64,000 bases of DNA from Prochlorococcus sp. AG-355-O17 (GTDB lineage Bacteria; Cyanobacteriota; Cyanobacteriia; PCC-6307; Cyanobiaceae). A program made the translations under genes and the position numbers. Below are positions 7,900 through 17,611 of the stretch, piece after piece. Under the pieces are notes generated by a model that saw only the letters and a list, made by a program, of their open reading frames with translations, was not told the origin of the DNA and did not search any database. The DNA lies in NCBI GenBank assembly GCA_003280655.1, contig QCEK01000009.1:1-64000 (forward strand), read 5' to 3'. How positions within the stretch are numbered: position 1 is the stretch's first letter; each line of letters begins with the position of its first letter.

Positions 7900-9465
7900 A
7901 TGTCAAATTTCTCAAGATATTTATCTAAAAATTGGTTAGATGATCCAAAGTCAAATATTCTCTCTGGCTTAGTTGTTGCCTTTGCAATGATCCCAGAAGC
8001 AATTGCTTTTTCAGGTATAGCTGGTGTAGATCCTAAAGTTGGACTTTTTGGTGCATTTTGCTTATCTATAACAATTGCGATTGTTGGAGGAAGAAGGGGG
8101 ATGATTACTTCAGCCACAGGTTCAACAGCTCTTTTAATGACTGGACTTGTTGCTTATGGAGAATCACAAGCTCCTGGATTAGGAGTTCCATATCTTATTG
8201 CGGCTGGAATATTAACTGGAATATTCCAAATTCTTTGGGGATATTTAAGACTTGCCTACCAAATGCGATTCGTGCCCACGGGAGTATTAAGTGGATTTGT
8301 AAATGCACTGGCGCTTTTAATATTTCAAGCACAACTCCCTCAGTTAGGAATAGGTATTAAAGAATCAAAAGAATTAGTTGACCAAACTATAAGTCAATAT
8401 CCAGTTAACTCTCAGATTCCAGTAGTTTGGATTCTTGTAATCCTAGGATTAGTAATTATCTATGGGCTTCCAAAAATCACAAAAGTAGTTCCATCTCAAC
8501 TTATCGCAATAGTAGTAATTACTCTTATAAGCATATTCTTTAATCTAGATGTCCCAACTGTTAGCGATTTGGGTAAATTACCTGATGGATTACCAAGTAT
8601 TTCTCTCCCTTTTGGATCAATAGAAAATGGGAAAGTCCCTTTTAGTCTTGAAACATTAGGAATAATTTTGCCGACTTCACTTGCGATATCTCTCGTGGGT
8701 TTAATGGAAACTTTTTTAACTCAAGATATTTTAGACGATGTAACTGATACAAGTTCTAATAAAAATAAAGAAGCAAGAGGACAGGGAATCGCAAATATTG
8801 TGGCATCCTTGTTTGGTGGAATGGCAGGATGTGCCTTAGTTGGGCAATCTGTTATGAATACTGAGAATGGTGGTAAATCTAGATTATCAACCCTCTCCTC
8901 AGGTATATCTCTACTAATTATGATTATCCTCTTGAAGTCTTGGATTGGAGCAATACCAATGGCTGCTTTAGTAGCAATCATGATAACGATCGCAATAAGT
9001 ACAGCAGACATAAATGGATTAAAAAATATTAGAAAGATACCTAAAAGTGATACTGCAGTCATGCTTATGACTTTTGCAGTTACTATGCTCACAAAACCTC
9101 ATAATCTTGCACTTGGAGTTATTGCAGGCGTTGCATTAGCTGCAATTCTATTCAGCAGAAAAGTCGCGAAAGTTATAACTGTCTCAAGAGCGAAAGAAAA
9201 TAATTTGACTACCTATAAAGTAAAAGGACAATTATTTTTTGTAAGTAAAATTTATTTTTTACAAGGATTTGATATTCATGAACATCCAGAAAATATTGTA
9301 ATTGATATGTCTTCAGCTCATATTTGGGATCAAAGTGGTGTTGTTGCTCTTGAGCAAATAATTAGAAAATTCCAGAATGGTGGTTCTAAAGTTGAGATTG
9401 TAGGATTAAATAAAGAAAGTCTTAACTTATTTGAGAGACTAGGTGGTTTAGAAAGCGCTCATTAA
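7900..9465 (+). CDS. SulP-family anion transporter (bicarbonate or sulfate) with STAS domain
   Basis: A 521-residue integral membrane protein with about 11-14 hydrophobic segments, beginning with the SulP signature (LSGLVVAFAMIPEAIAFSGI, residues 21-40, then VDPKVGLFGAF). The C-terminal 100 residues are a STAS domain (VIDMSSAHIWDQSGVVALEQ). In cyanobacteria this family includes BicA, a Na+-dependent bicarbonate importer, as well as sulfate transporters; family membership alone cannot separate the two. A bicarbonate role is plausible for an oceanic cyanobacterium. Follows the FAD oxidase gene in what may be one transcript. Confidence 0.88.
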   Translation: MSNFSRYLSKNWLDDPKSNILSGLVVAFAMIPEAIAFSGIAGVDPKVGLFGAFCLSITIAIVGGRRGMITSATGSTALLMTGLVAYGESQAPGLGVPYLIAAGILTGIFQILWGYLRLAYQMRFVPTGVLSGFVNALALLIFQAQLPQLGIGIKESKELVDQTISQYPVNSQIPVVWILVILGLVIIYGLPKITKVVPSQLIAIVVITLISIFFNLDVPTVSDLGKLPDGLPSISLPFGSIENGKVPFSLETLGIILPTSLAISLVGLMETFLTQDILDDVTDTSSNKNKEARGQGIANIVASLFGGMAGCALVGQSVMNTENGGKSRLSTLSSGISLLIMIILLKSWIGAIPMAALVAIMITIAISTADINGLKNIRKIPKSDTAVMLMTFAVTMLTKPHNLALGVIAGVALAAILFSRKVAKVITVSRAKENNLTTYKVKGQLFFVSKIYFLQGFDIHEHPENIVIDMSSAHIWDQSGVVALEQIIRKFQNGGSKVEIVGLNKESLNLFERLGGLESAH

Positions 9466-9470
9466 AAAAG

Positions 9471-10361
9471 TCAATTAAGACTAACTTGTTGATAACAAAA
9501 CCAAAGCCATTGCTGAAAAAGCAAATTCCTATGGGATCTCCAAGCGGTTTTTGAACTATTTGGATCAAAATTTTTAGGAGGAGGAACATCTCCCTTTTCT
9601 TTGTCTCGTTCAATTTCACTAATAATTCTATGCACCGTATATTCAGGATGACCTAAATGCATAAGTTGTTTTTGATCACTAGATTCAAATATTGTATATC
9701 CTACGTTTTCTCCATAAGCTAACAAATTCAATCTCTTTTCTTTTTGGGCCTTCTCCATTTCCAAATCTGGTAAACCCGCAAATCTACTTTGAGGACATAT
9801 AAATTCATCATCTTGTGTACCCATTAAAGGGTGTCCAGGAACAAGACTTTTTAAAGGGAATACACCAAATAATTTCCTATCAAAAACTTGCTTATCAACA
9901 CCTGCCAAATAAGCCAGCGCAAAGCCAGCCCAACATAATCCAAGAGTACTCGCACAAGAATTTCTGGCTTCATTTACAATTTTCACAAATTCATCCCAAT
10001 ACTTAACCTCCTCAAAGGCTAGGTGCTCAATAGGTGCTCCAGTAATAATGATTCCATCTAACGGTTTTGGATTATTTGCTTCTTCCCAAGTTATGTATAG
10101 ATTATTTAGATGATTAAGATCCCATGTTTTATAAGAGTGAGTTTTAAGCTTTATCCAAACTGGCTCAATTTGAAGAGGAGATAAACCAAGTGGATGTAGT
10201 AAGTTAAATTCATACTGCTTGCCAAGAGGCATGATATTTAAAATACCAATCCTAAGAGGACGTATATCCTGTCTTTTTGCCAATTCTGGTTCGATCCAAG
10301 ATATATGATTTTTCTCAACATCACTAATCTTGTGATAGTTACTAGGAATTATTAAAGCCAA
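9471..10361 (-). CDS. metA: Homoserine O-acyltransferase (MetA family; predicted acetyl-CoA user)
   Basis: A 296-residue MetA-family enzyme that activates homoserine for methionine synthesis. Catalytic Cys143 lies in LGLCWAGFALA, the catalytic His/Glu in HLGHPEYTVHR, and IRPLRIGILNIMP and HPLGLSPLQIEPVWI match the family. Specificity position: TGAPIEHLAFEEV has Glu112 where E. coli (Gly111) uses succinyl-CoA and the Bacillus enzyme (Glu111) uses acetyl-CoA, so acetylation is predicted despite the usual 'succinyltransferase' name. The gene lies 13 bases after metY on the same strand, and metY needs O-acetylhomoserine, which agrees. Confidence 0.93.
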   Translation of the reverse strand: MALIIPSNYHKISDVEKNHISWIEPELAKRQDIRPLRIGILNIMPLGKQYEFNLLHPLGLSPLQIEPVWIKLKTHSYKTWDLNHLNNLYITWEEANNPKPLDGIIITGAPIEHLAFEEVKYWDEFVKIVNEARNSCASTLGLCWAGFALAYLAGVDKQVFDRKLFGVFPLKSLVPGHPLMGTQDDEFICPQSRFAGLPDLEMEKAQKEKRLNLLAYGENVGYTIFESSDQKQLMHLGHPEYTVHRIISEIERDKEKGDVPPPKNFDPNSSKTAWRSHRNLLFQQWLWFCYQQVSLN

Positions 10362-10374
10362 TAAATCTCCTTTT

Positions 10375-11709
<1,335 letters not shown>

Positions 11710-11775
11710 TTAAATAATCCTATTATCTATTTAACTTAAAAAAGTTCAAAAAAAAAACAAAAAAAAGATAAATAT

Positions 11776-12477
11776 TTATAAATCCTTTTTTAATGAGGGG
11801 TAATTATCTTTCATATATAAACTCAAATCCTCTTTTATCACAGATCTGAGTTTCTCAATATTTGCAGAATCAATTATTGGAAAAGTTTTATTAGCCTCAG
11901 GATCTTTTTCAGTAATTGATTTCCAATTCTTACCTTTATCTTTTTCAGAGTTGTTTAGAACCTCATCAAAATTGAAACACTTATCATTGTTCTTAGCATC
12001 AAATTCGCTAAAAGTTTTATTTATAAGCTCTTTTCTATTTTCGAATAGATTCTTAGCTTTTAAAGTATCTGGGAGACCCATAACTGGTTGTAATTCCTTA
12101 AGAAGTTTTATTTCCTCTTCAATTAAGAGTGTCCAAACACCATATTTATTTTTTGGAAGATTAGAATTACTAAAAATATTAAGTTCATCGAGGTAAAAAT
12201 TTAACCATTGAAAATAAGATTTTTCTTCAATAGTTTTTTTAATGGATATCTTTTTATTTTGGATCTTTGGGAGTAACTTTTCTGCCTTCTTTAAAAACTG
12301 TCTGTCTTCTCTTTCTAAATTTATTAATCCCCATCTTTGACTGTAGTCCCATAAATCTTCGTATCTTGTTAAGTCTTCTTGATTCCAACCAAGAGCTTTA
12401 AGTTCATGAGAACGATGAGTTAATTCCTTTTTCAAAAAAAACCTTTTAAACAATAATAATTCTAACCCTGATATCAA
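11776..12477 (-). CDS. Hypothetical protein, 233 aa
   Basis: Not recognised. Starts at TTG. The protein is hydrophilic and alpha-helical, very rich in Lys/Glu/Asn, with conserved-looking tryptophans (LGWNQEDLTRYEDLWDYSQRWG at about 29-50). No signal peptide after the short hydrophobic start (ISGLELLLFKRFF), and no enzyme motif. It is followed by metY on the same strand and preceded by the 502-residue gene 50 bases upstream. Probably a lineage-specific cyanobacterial protein. Confidence 0.6.
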   Translation of the reverse strand: MISGLELLLFKRFFLKKELTHRSHELKALGWNQEDLTRYEDLWDYSQRWGLINLEREDRQFLKKAEKLLPKIQNKKISIKKTIEEKSYFQWLNFYLDELNIFSNSNLPKNKYGVWTLLIEEEIKLLKELQPVMGLPDTLKAKNLFENRKELINKTFSEFDAKNNDKCFNFDEVLNNSEKDKGKNWKSITEKDPEANKTFPIIDSANIEKLRSVIKEDLSLYMKDNYPSLKKDL

Positions 12478-12527
12478 GATTAGTAAATAAATTAAGAACT
12501 TTACTTTCTAGCCAATTAAAAAAATAA

Positions 12528-14036
12528 TCAATTATTAAAATAATTGTTAATAATTTTCAATACATTGATATAACTAGGATTTTTTTTAGAAATTTGATTA
12601 CTATATTTATTTTTTTTAAGGGCGTTTTGCTCTTTGTCAATAAATAATTTCTTATAAAAGTTTTCAATATCATCAAAAAGATAATCTTCTTTTAATTTTT
12701 CATTTAGTTCGAAAGATAATTCAGATTTCACAGATTCTTGACAAAAATTAGTGATTTCTTCTGAACTAATTAAAACCTTATAAATTTCTTTTTTTTCTTC
12801 TGAATTAGCATTAAAGCATAAGTAAATCAGATTAATCATTGAACAATTATTATTTTTGATTTTGAATTCTTTATAAATATCTGGCCAAAATTTCAAGGAT
12901 TTTAGACCTTCTAAACCTCCTTGACTGAGAGAGTACTTATTGCACCAATTTACAAATTCTGAGACATCTTTTGGACATCTATTGAGTTGCAAAAGCATAT
13001 CTGATAAAACTTGTCCTGCCTGGAAATTCCTTGTTGGTTTTCCCTCAGTTGGCAGAGTCATACTCCCTAAGACATCAGCCTTAACAGCATTTAATTGAGA
13101 AAAAGTATAATCTCCTTTTTCGAAAAATTCATCATTAATTTTTTCCTTTGCACTAATTATTTCTTCACCATAACCAAGTTCCTTTAATGAAAGATATTTA
13201 TTGTCTAATTTATTTTCTTTTCTAACTTGTAATGATACTGATGCGGCCTGATCCAAACATTGTGTCAACAAAATCGTATTAACTGTAGGTAGCATTCCTG
13301 GCTTATCGGAATGAAAGTTATTTACAAAACCTGCAAATATGGATGAGATATTTTTTATTGATTTTATATATTGACATTCAATATTATGCACTCCAGGAGA
13401 GACTTGGATTTTCGGTGACAATTGATTCAAAATTCGAGCTCCTATTAAAGCAGTTAGGGCATCAGGATGGCAGAAATTCGCAGTAAAACTATCATTAGGA
13501 TTTCGTAAAGCTCCGTGACGATGAAATCCTGTAAAAAAAGCTAAATTTGGATATTTATTACAGAGAATAAAGGGGGTTTTGTTTTTATTATCAATGCAAA
13601 AAGAACCAACGAGACAGCCAAGAACCACATTTTCTCTTTTTAAAGTTTTTCTAAGTTTTAAAGCATGTTTAACATCATCTTGTATGTGGTTACTGTTTGA
13701 AGCGAGAACAACCATCTCACATTCCAAGAGAAGATCTTTTAGATCAAAAGACTTTCTTATTCCCTCTGAAGAATAATGTCCCATTCTTTTAATCTTTTCA
13801 ATAGTCTCATTATCCATATCAGAAAGAACATCATTTGGGAAAGCGCCTAACAAATCTCTATCTTCCCTTGGAGCTAAGAGAATATTGTTTGATTTTCCAT
13901 GCATAGCACAGTTATAAGCTAATGATGCAGGATATAAACCAACACTGTAGAATCCAACTTTGCTGTTCTCTAAATCTTCAATCAATGAATAAAAATATTT
14001 TTCATCATTTATGTTTTCTATAAAATTATTCTTCAT
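12528..14036 (-). CDS. Uncharacterised protein with dehydrogenase-like N-terminus, 502 aa
   Basis: Residues 26-60 (KVGFYSVGLYPASLAYNCAMHG then NNILLAPRE) look like a Rossmann beta-alpha-beta with a variant glycine loop, and CEMVVLASNSNHIQDDVKHA (about 110-129) matches the 'observed state/avoid' strand of NAD(P)-dependent 3-hydroxyacid or glycerol-3-phosphate-type dehydrogenases. The next 200 residues (FFTGFHRHGALRNPNDSF, then NFCHPDALTALIGARIL) are helical and could be the substrate domain. The last 130 residues are Lys/Asn-rich and low complexity. It is divergent from the StpA-like phosphatase gene across 165 bases, which suggests a shared pathway, but I cannot name a substrate. Confidence 0.6.
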   Translation of the reverse strand: MKNNFIENINDEKYFYSLIEDLENSKVGFYSVGLYPASLAYNCAMHGKSNNILLAPREDRDLLGAFPNDVLSDMDNETIEKIKRMGHYSSEGIRKSFDLKDLLLECEMVVLASNSNHIQDDVKHALKLRKTLKRENVVLGCLVGSFCIDNKNKTPFILCNKYPNLAFFTGFHRHGALRNPNDSFTANFCHPDALTALIGARILNQLSPKIQVSPGVHNIECQYIKSIKNISSIFAGFVNNFHSDKPGMLPTVNTILLTQCLDQAASVSLQVRKENKLDNKYLSLKELGYGEEIISAKEKINDEFFEKGDYTFSQLNAVKADVLGSMTLPTEGKPTRNFQAGQVLSDMLLQLNRCPKDVSEFVNWCNKYSLSQGGLEGLKSLKFWPDIYKEFKIKNNNCSMINLIYLCFNANSEEKKEIYKVLISSEEITNFCQESVKSELSFELNEKLKEDYLFDDIENFYKKLFIDKEQNALKKNKYSNQISKKNPSYINVLKIINNYFNN

Positions 14037-14201
14037 ATTTGGAAATTCTTGATAATTTTTTTAATTTCTAACCCATGCCAACATTTTTCTACATTAAAGC
14101 AATTCTTGACCATAGCAAATTATTTATTGTAAATATTGAATTTTTTAATTTATAATTTCTCTGAGATATAGAAATTAAATTCAAAGAAAATAATTATAAA
14201 T

Positions 14202-15422
14202 ATGGAATTTGCGGCAAGTAATTTAAAGGCACAAAAACAATTAATTTCCTCTAAAAATATCTTAATTATTCAAGACATCGACGGAGTTTGCATCCCTTTA
14301 GTTAAAGATCCAATGACTAGAAAATTAGAATCAAAATATATCTATGCAGTAAAAGAATTTGCAGAGGAATTCTTTGTATTAACTTGCGGGGAACATGAAG
14401 GTCCAAGAGGGGTTAACAGAATAATAGAACGGAGTTTAAGAAGCACTACCGAGCCTAAAACCAAAGAACTATATTTAAGAGGTTTAGCAGCCTGTGGAGT
14501 TGAGTATCAGGACAACAATGGTGAAATAAGTTTTGAAGGAGTCTCAGAACAAGAACTAAATTTTTTATCTAAAGTACCTAGTCTTATAAGACCAAAGTTT
14601 AATTTTATAGTTAAGAATATTTTTCCTGAACTTAGCCAAGAAGATATCAATTTTCATGCAATAAAATCAATATGTGAAACACGCTTCTCGCCAACGATTA
14701 ATTTCAATAGTCTATTTGATTTAGTTCATAAAGATTCTGATAAAAGAAAGCTTATTCAAATTAGTTTTGAAAAAATGATGAATGAAATCATTTTAAAAGC
14801 TGAATCCGAAGGCCTCAAAAACTCTTTTTTCCTTCATATTTCACCAAATTTAGGTAATAAAAATGGTAGCGAAAAAATTAAACTTTCTTCTCAAGATGAT
14901 ATCGGATCAACAGACATACAACTACTTATTAAAGGAGCAGTTAAAGATTCTGGAGTTTTATTTCTTTTAAATAAATTTATTGCGGATAAAACTGGTAAAG
15001 CTCCTTTTGGAAGAAATTTTAATTTTAGAAACTCTCCAAATTCTGTTATGGAAAAAATTGATTTATGCAAAAGAACTATTCAAAAAAAAGATATGCCTTT
15101 GATTGTAGGAGTTGGTGACACAGTCACATCAAAAAAAAATAATGATGAAAAAAGTTATTCAAGAGGGGGAAGTGACAGGTCTTTTCTAGAATTAATACAA
15201 ATGTTAGGTAATGAATTTGGGATTAAGAATAAAATAATTTTTGTAGATAGTAGTTCTGGTGAAGTTGAAAGACCCTCTACAAAAAAGACTGGTTTAATAG
15301 GGATTAGTGATCTTCATGACAACTTGAAATTTGACATGGTTTTTAAAAATGGTCCCAAAGAATACATAAGTTGGTTTATTGAACTTGCTAATGAGAGATC
15401 AAACTTTAAAAAAAATAGTTGA
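14202..15422 (+). CDS. stpA: StpA-like HAD phosphatase (glucosylglycerol-3-phosphatase family)
   Basis: A 406-residue protein matching the cyanobacterial salt-tolerance protein StpA, which dephosphorylates glucosylglycerol phosphate. The HAD nucleophile motif is IIQDIDGVCIPLVKDP (residues 23-38), followed by FFVLTCGEHEGPRGVNRIIERSL cores, and a C-terminal GVGDTVTSKK... GGSDRSFLELIQ acidic motif. Start ATG with an AT-rich leader. In Synechocystis StpA works with the synthase GgpS; no ggpS is in this window, so the true substrate in this organism is open. It is divergent from the 502-residue Rossmann-like gene and followed 40 bases later by arsS. Confidence 0.82.
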   Translation: MEFAASNLKAQKQLISSKNILIIQDIDGVCIPLVKDPMTRKLESKYIYAVKEFAEEFFVLTCGEHEGPRGVNRIIERSLRSTTEPKTKELYLRGLAACGVEYQDNNGEISFEGVSEQELNFLSKVPSLIRPKFNFIVKNIFPELSQEDINFHAIKSICETRFSPTINFNSLFDLVHKDSDKRKLIQISFEKMMNEIILKAESEGLKNSFFLHISPNLGNKNGSEKIKLSSQDDIGSTDIQLLIKGAVKDSGVLFLLNKFIADKTGKAPFGRNFNFRNSPNSVMEKIDLCKRTIQKKDMPLIVGVGDTVTSKKNNDEKSYSRGGSDRSFLELIQMLGNEFGIKNKIIFVDSSSGEVERPSTKKTGLIGISDLHDNLKFDMVFKNGPKEYISWFIELANERSNFKKNS

Positions 15423-15462
15423 CTTTTTTATTTTCGAATGACAATTTATAAATAATAGATTC

Positions 15463-16395
15463 ATGAAAGAAAAATTCCCCTCAATATATAAAGAACCTAT
15501 AGAAACATTGCAAATTAACATAGGTTATAAATGCAATCAGGCTTGTAAGCATTGCCATGTCAATTCGAGTCCCCTAAGGACTGAAAAGATGTCCAATGAA
15601 ATAATATCTCTTATTCCAAAGATAATTGAAAAATACAAAATCAAGACTTTAGATATTACAGGTGGTGCGCCAGAACTTCACCCAGATTTTAAAAATCTAA
15701 TAACCAGCTTGAGCACAAAACAAGTTGATATTATTGATAGATGCAATTTGACAATTTTTTTTGAAGAAGGTTATGAAGATCTTCCTCAATTTCTTGCAAA
15801 AAATAAAGTGATAGTTACTGCTTCGCTACCGTGTTATGAAAGAAATAATGTTGATTTTCAAAGGGGTTTTGGCGTTTTTGAGAAAAGTATAAATGCCATA
15901 AAAATGCTTAATGATTTAGGCTATGGAAAGAGAGAAAATGGATTACAATTAAACCTTGTTTACAATCCTGTAAGCCCAATTCTTCCTCCTTCTCAGGAAA
16001 TTTTGGAGAAGGATTATAAAAAAATTCTATTCGAAAAATACAATATCGTTTTTAATAATTTATACACAATAACTAATATGCCAATAAATAGATATGAAGA
16101 ATCTCTTAGGAGAGAAGGGAAACTAAATACTTATTACAAATTACTAAAAGAAAATTTTAATGAAAAAAATTTAGAAAATCTTATGTGTAAAAAGACAATT
16201 AGCGTAAATTGGCTAGGAGAAATTTATGATTGTGACTTTAACCAACAGATAAATTTCAGAGAGAATAAAGGACCAAAGACACTTTTTGATCTATTGGATG
16301 AATCATTTGCTTTTGACTACGGGGTAGCGGTAAAAGAACATTGTTTTGCTTGCACTGCAGGTGCAGGGTCAAGTTGTGGAGGGACTTTAAGTTGA
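15463..16395 (+). CDS. arsS: ArsS-type radical SAM protein (arsenosugar biosynthesis family)
   Basis: A 310-residue radical SAM enzyme. The [4Fe-4S] site is CNQACKHC (CxxxCxxC, about residues 25-32), followed by the GGAPELHPDF glycine-rich motif. The C-terminal part carries CKKTISVNWLGEIYDCDFNQQ and a Cys cluster in EHCFACTAGAGSSCGG, typical of the ArsS/DUF3641 family thought to act in arsenosugar synthesis after ArsM methylation. No arsM is visible within the window. The stop is 6 bases from the convergent Fur gene. Confidence 0.85.
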   Translation: MKEKFPSIYKEPIETLQINIGYKCNQACKHCHVNSSPLRTEKMSNEIISLIPKIIEKYKIKTLDITGGAPELHPDFKNLITSLSTKQVDIIDRCNLTIFFEEGYEDLPQFLAKNKVIVTASLPCYERNNVDFQRGFGVFEKSINAIKMLNDLGYGKRENGLQLNLVYNPVSPILPPSQEILEKDYKKILFEKYNIVFNNLYTITNMPINRYEESLRREGKLNTYYKLLKENFNEKNLENLMCKKTISVNWLGEIYDCDFNQQINFRENKGPKTLFDLLDESFAFDYGVAVKEHCFACTAGAGSSCGGTLS

Positions 16396-16401
16396 AACCT
16401 G

Positions 16402-16854
16402 CTATATGCAATTAGGACAAATCGCTCTTACATTTAAAGAGGATTCAATTAGTTTAAAACCATTAACTTTTGCTGCAACTTTTCCAGCCTCTAAAACCTC
16501 GTCATTTTCAAATTCTTCTGTTCTTCCACACCTAATGCAAATCAAATGATGATGATCCGGTGTGTCGTTACTAAGCAATTCATATCTGTGTCCACCCTCA
16601 CTGAGTTCTAATTCATGAAGTAAACCCATTTGTACTAAAAGTCTTAAAGTTCTATAAATTGTTGCTAGTGAAACTTTGGAGCTTGTTTTAACTAACTTTT
16701 CATGAACCTCTTCAGCACTAAGATGCTTTCCAGAGCCAATATTTTCAAATAAATTAAGAACCTTTAGCCTCTGAGGAGTTAATCTCTTACCATCTTTATG
16801 TAATCCATCACCAAGAGGAGATGTGATGACTTTGTATTGAGAGGATAATGACAA
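16402..16854 (-). CDS. Fur-family metal-responsive regulator
   Basis: A 150-residue DNA-binding repressor of the Fur/Zur/PerR family. The winged helix is at about 26-90 (LTPQRLKVLNLFE, LSAEEVHEKLV, VSLATIYRTLRLLVQMGL recognition helix). The metal/dimer domain has HHHLICIRCGRTEEF with a CxxC pair and a C-terminal AICPNC pair, giving a structural zinc site. The LATIYRTL helix is shared by Fur, PerR and Zur, so which metal or oxidant it senses cannot be said. No clear Fur box is visible in the 117-base gap to the divergent isochorismatase gene. Confidence 0.9.
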   Translation of the reverse strand: MSLSSQYKVITSPLGDGLHKDGKRLTPQRLKVLNLFENIGSGKHLSAEEVHEKLVKTSSKVSLATIYRTLRLLVQMGLLHELELSEGGHRYELLSNDTPDHHHLICIRCGRTEEFENDEVLEAGKVAAKVNGFKLIESSLNVRAICPNCI

Positions 16855-16970
16855 AATTAACCCATGGCTATTCTCAATAATAACTCTAGATGAGAGTAAA
16901 ACAACTTATTGATTTAAAATGTTTACTAAAGTTCTTCAAAATATTATGGTAAATGTATCTTTATATTTAA

Positions 16971-17540
16971 ATGATGAATGATCAAGAAATCTCTTCTGAC
17001 AAATTATCATCGAAAGTAAATGCCTTGATAATTATTGATATTCAAGAAAAAATTATAAGGCCAATTTTTAATAAGGATTCAATAATCAAAAACATAAAAA
17101 AGCTAATAAATGCTTACCAAATCTTAGAAGAAAACATATTTATATCTGAACAGAACTCACTCAAATTGGGAGTAACGATACCTGAATTATCACCCGTAGA
17201 AGAATTTAGAAAATTTGAAAAAATGGAATTCAGCCTAGCTAAATTAGAAGATTTTTTAAAAGAGCTCAATGATAAGAAAATTACTAATTTGATAGTTTGT
17301 GGGATCGAAACGCATATTTGTATTCAACAAACAGTTTTAGATTGTTTACAAAAAGGATTTAAAGTTTTTCTCATATCAGATTCCATGGGAAGTCGAAATA
17401 GGGTAGATCATGAAATAGCATTACGAAGAATGACTCAGAGTGGGGCGATCTTAACAACAACTGAATCAATAATTTTTGAATTATGCAAAACTGCGGATAG
17501 AAAAGAATTTAAAAAAATTAGAAATATAATAATGAGTTAA
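16971..17540 (+). CDS. Isochorismatase-family hydrolase
   Basis: A 189-residue cysteine hydrolase. The catalytic triad is visible: Asp in ALIIIDIQEKI (about 23), Lys in KFEKMEFSLAKL (about 85), and the nucleophile Cys in IVCGIETHICIQQTVLDCL (about 115). The fold begins with the usual strand-DxQ motif, and DSMGSRNRVDHEIALRRMTQSGA is the family's C-terminal motif. Substrate unknown; the family covers isochorismate, nicotinamide and other amide/ether substrates. Tandem ATG codons at 16971 and 16974 make the exact start uncertain by one residue. Confidence 0.88.
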   Translation: MMNDQEISSDKLSSKVNALIIIDIQEKIIRPIFNKDSIIKNIKKLINAYQILEENIFISEQNSLKLGVTIPELSPVEEFRKFEKMEFSLAKLEDFLKELNDKKITNLIVCGIETHICIQQTVLDCLQKGFKVFLISDSMGSRNRVDHEIALRRMTQSGAILTTTESIIFELCKTADRKEFKKIRNIIMS

Positions 17541-17611
17541 AAAAAATAAAGACTGGTTTGTTGTTTAGAGATAATTTAAAATTTTAGTAGAGATAAATTT
17601 TAAGGATTTAT

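Noticed and set aside
9422-9619. Minus-strand frame overlapping the end of the SulP gene
   Set aside because: It lies across the 3' end of the SulP gene and the start of metA's tail in another frame; no homology features.
16855-16970. Imperfect palindrome CTCTAGATGAGAG as a Fur-family operator
   Set aside because: Short and does not match Fur, Zur or PerR box patterns that I know.
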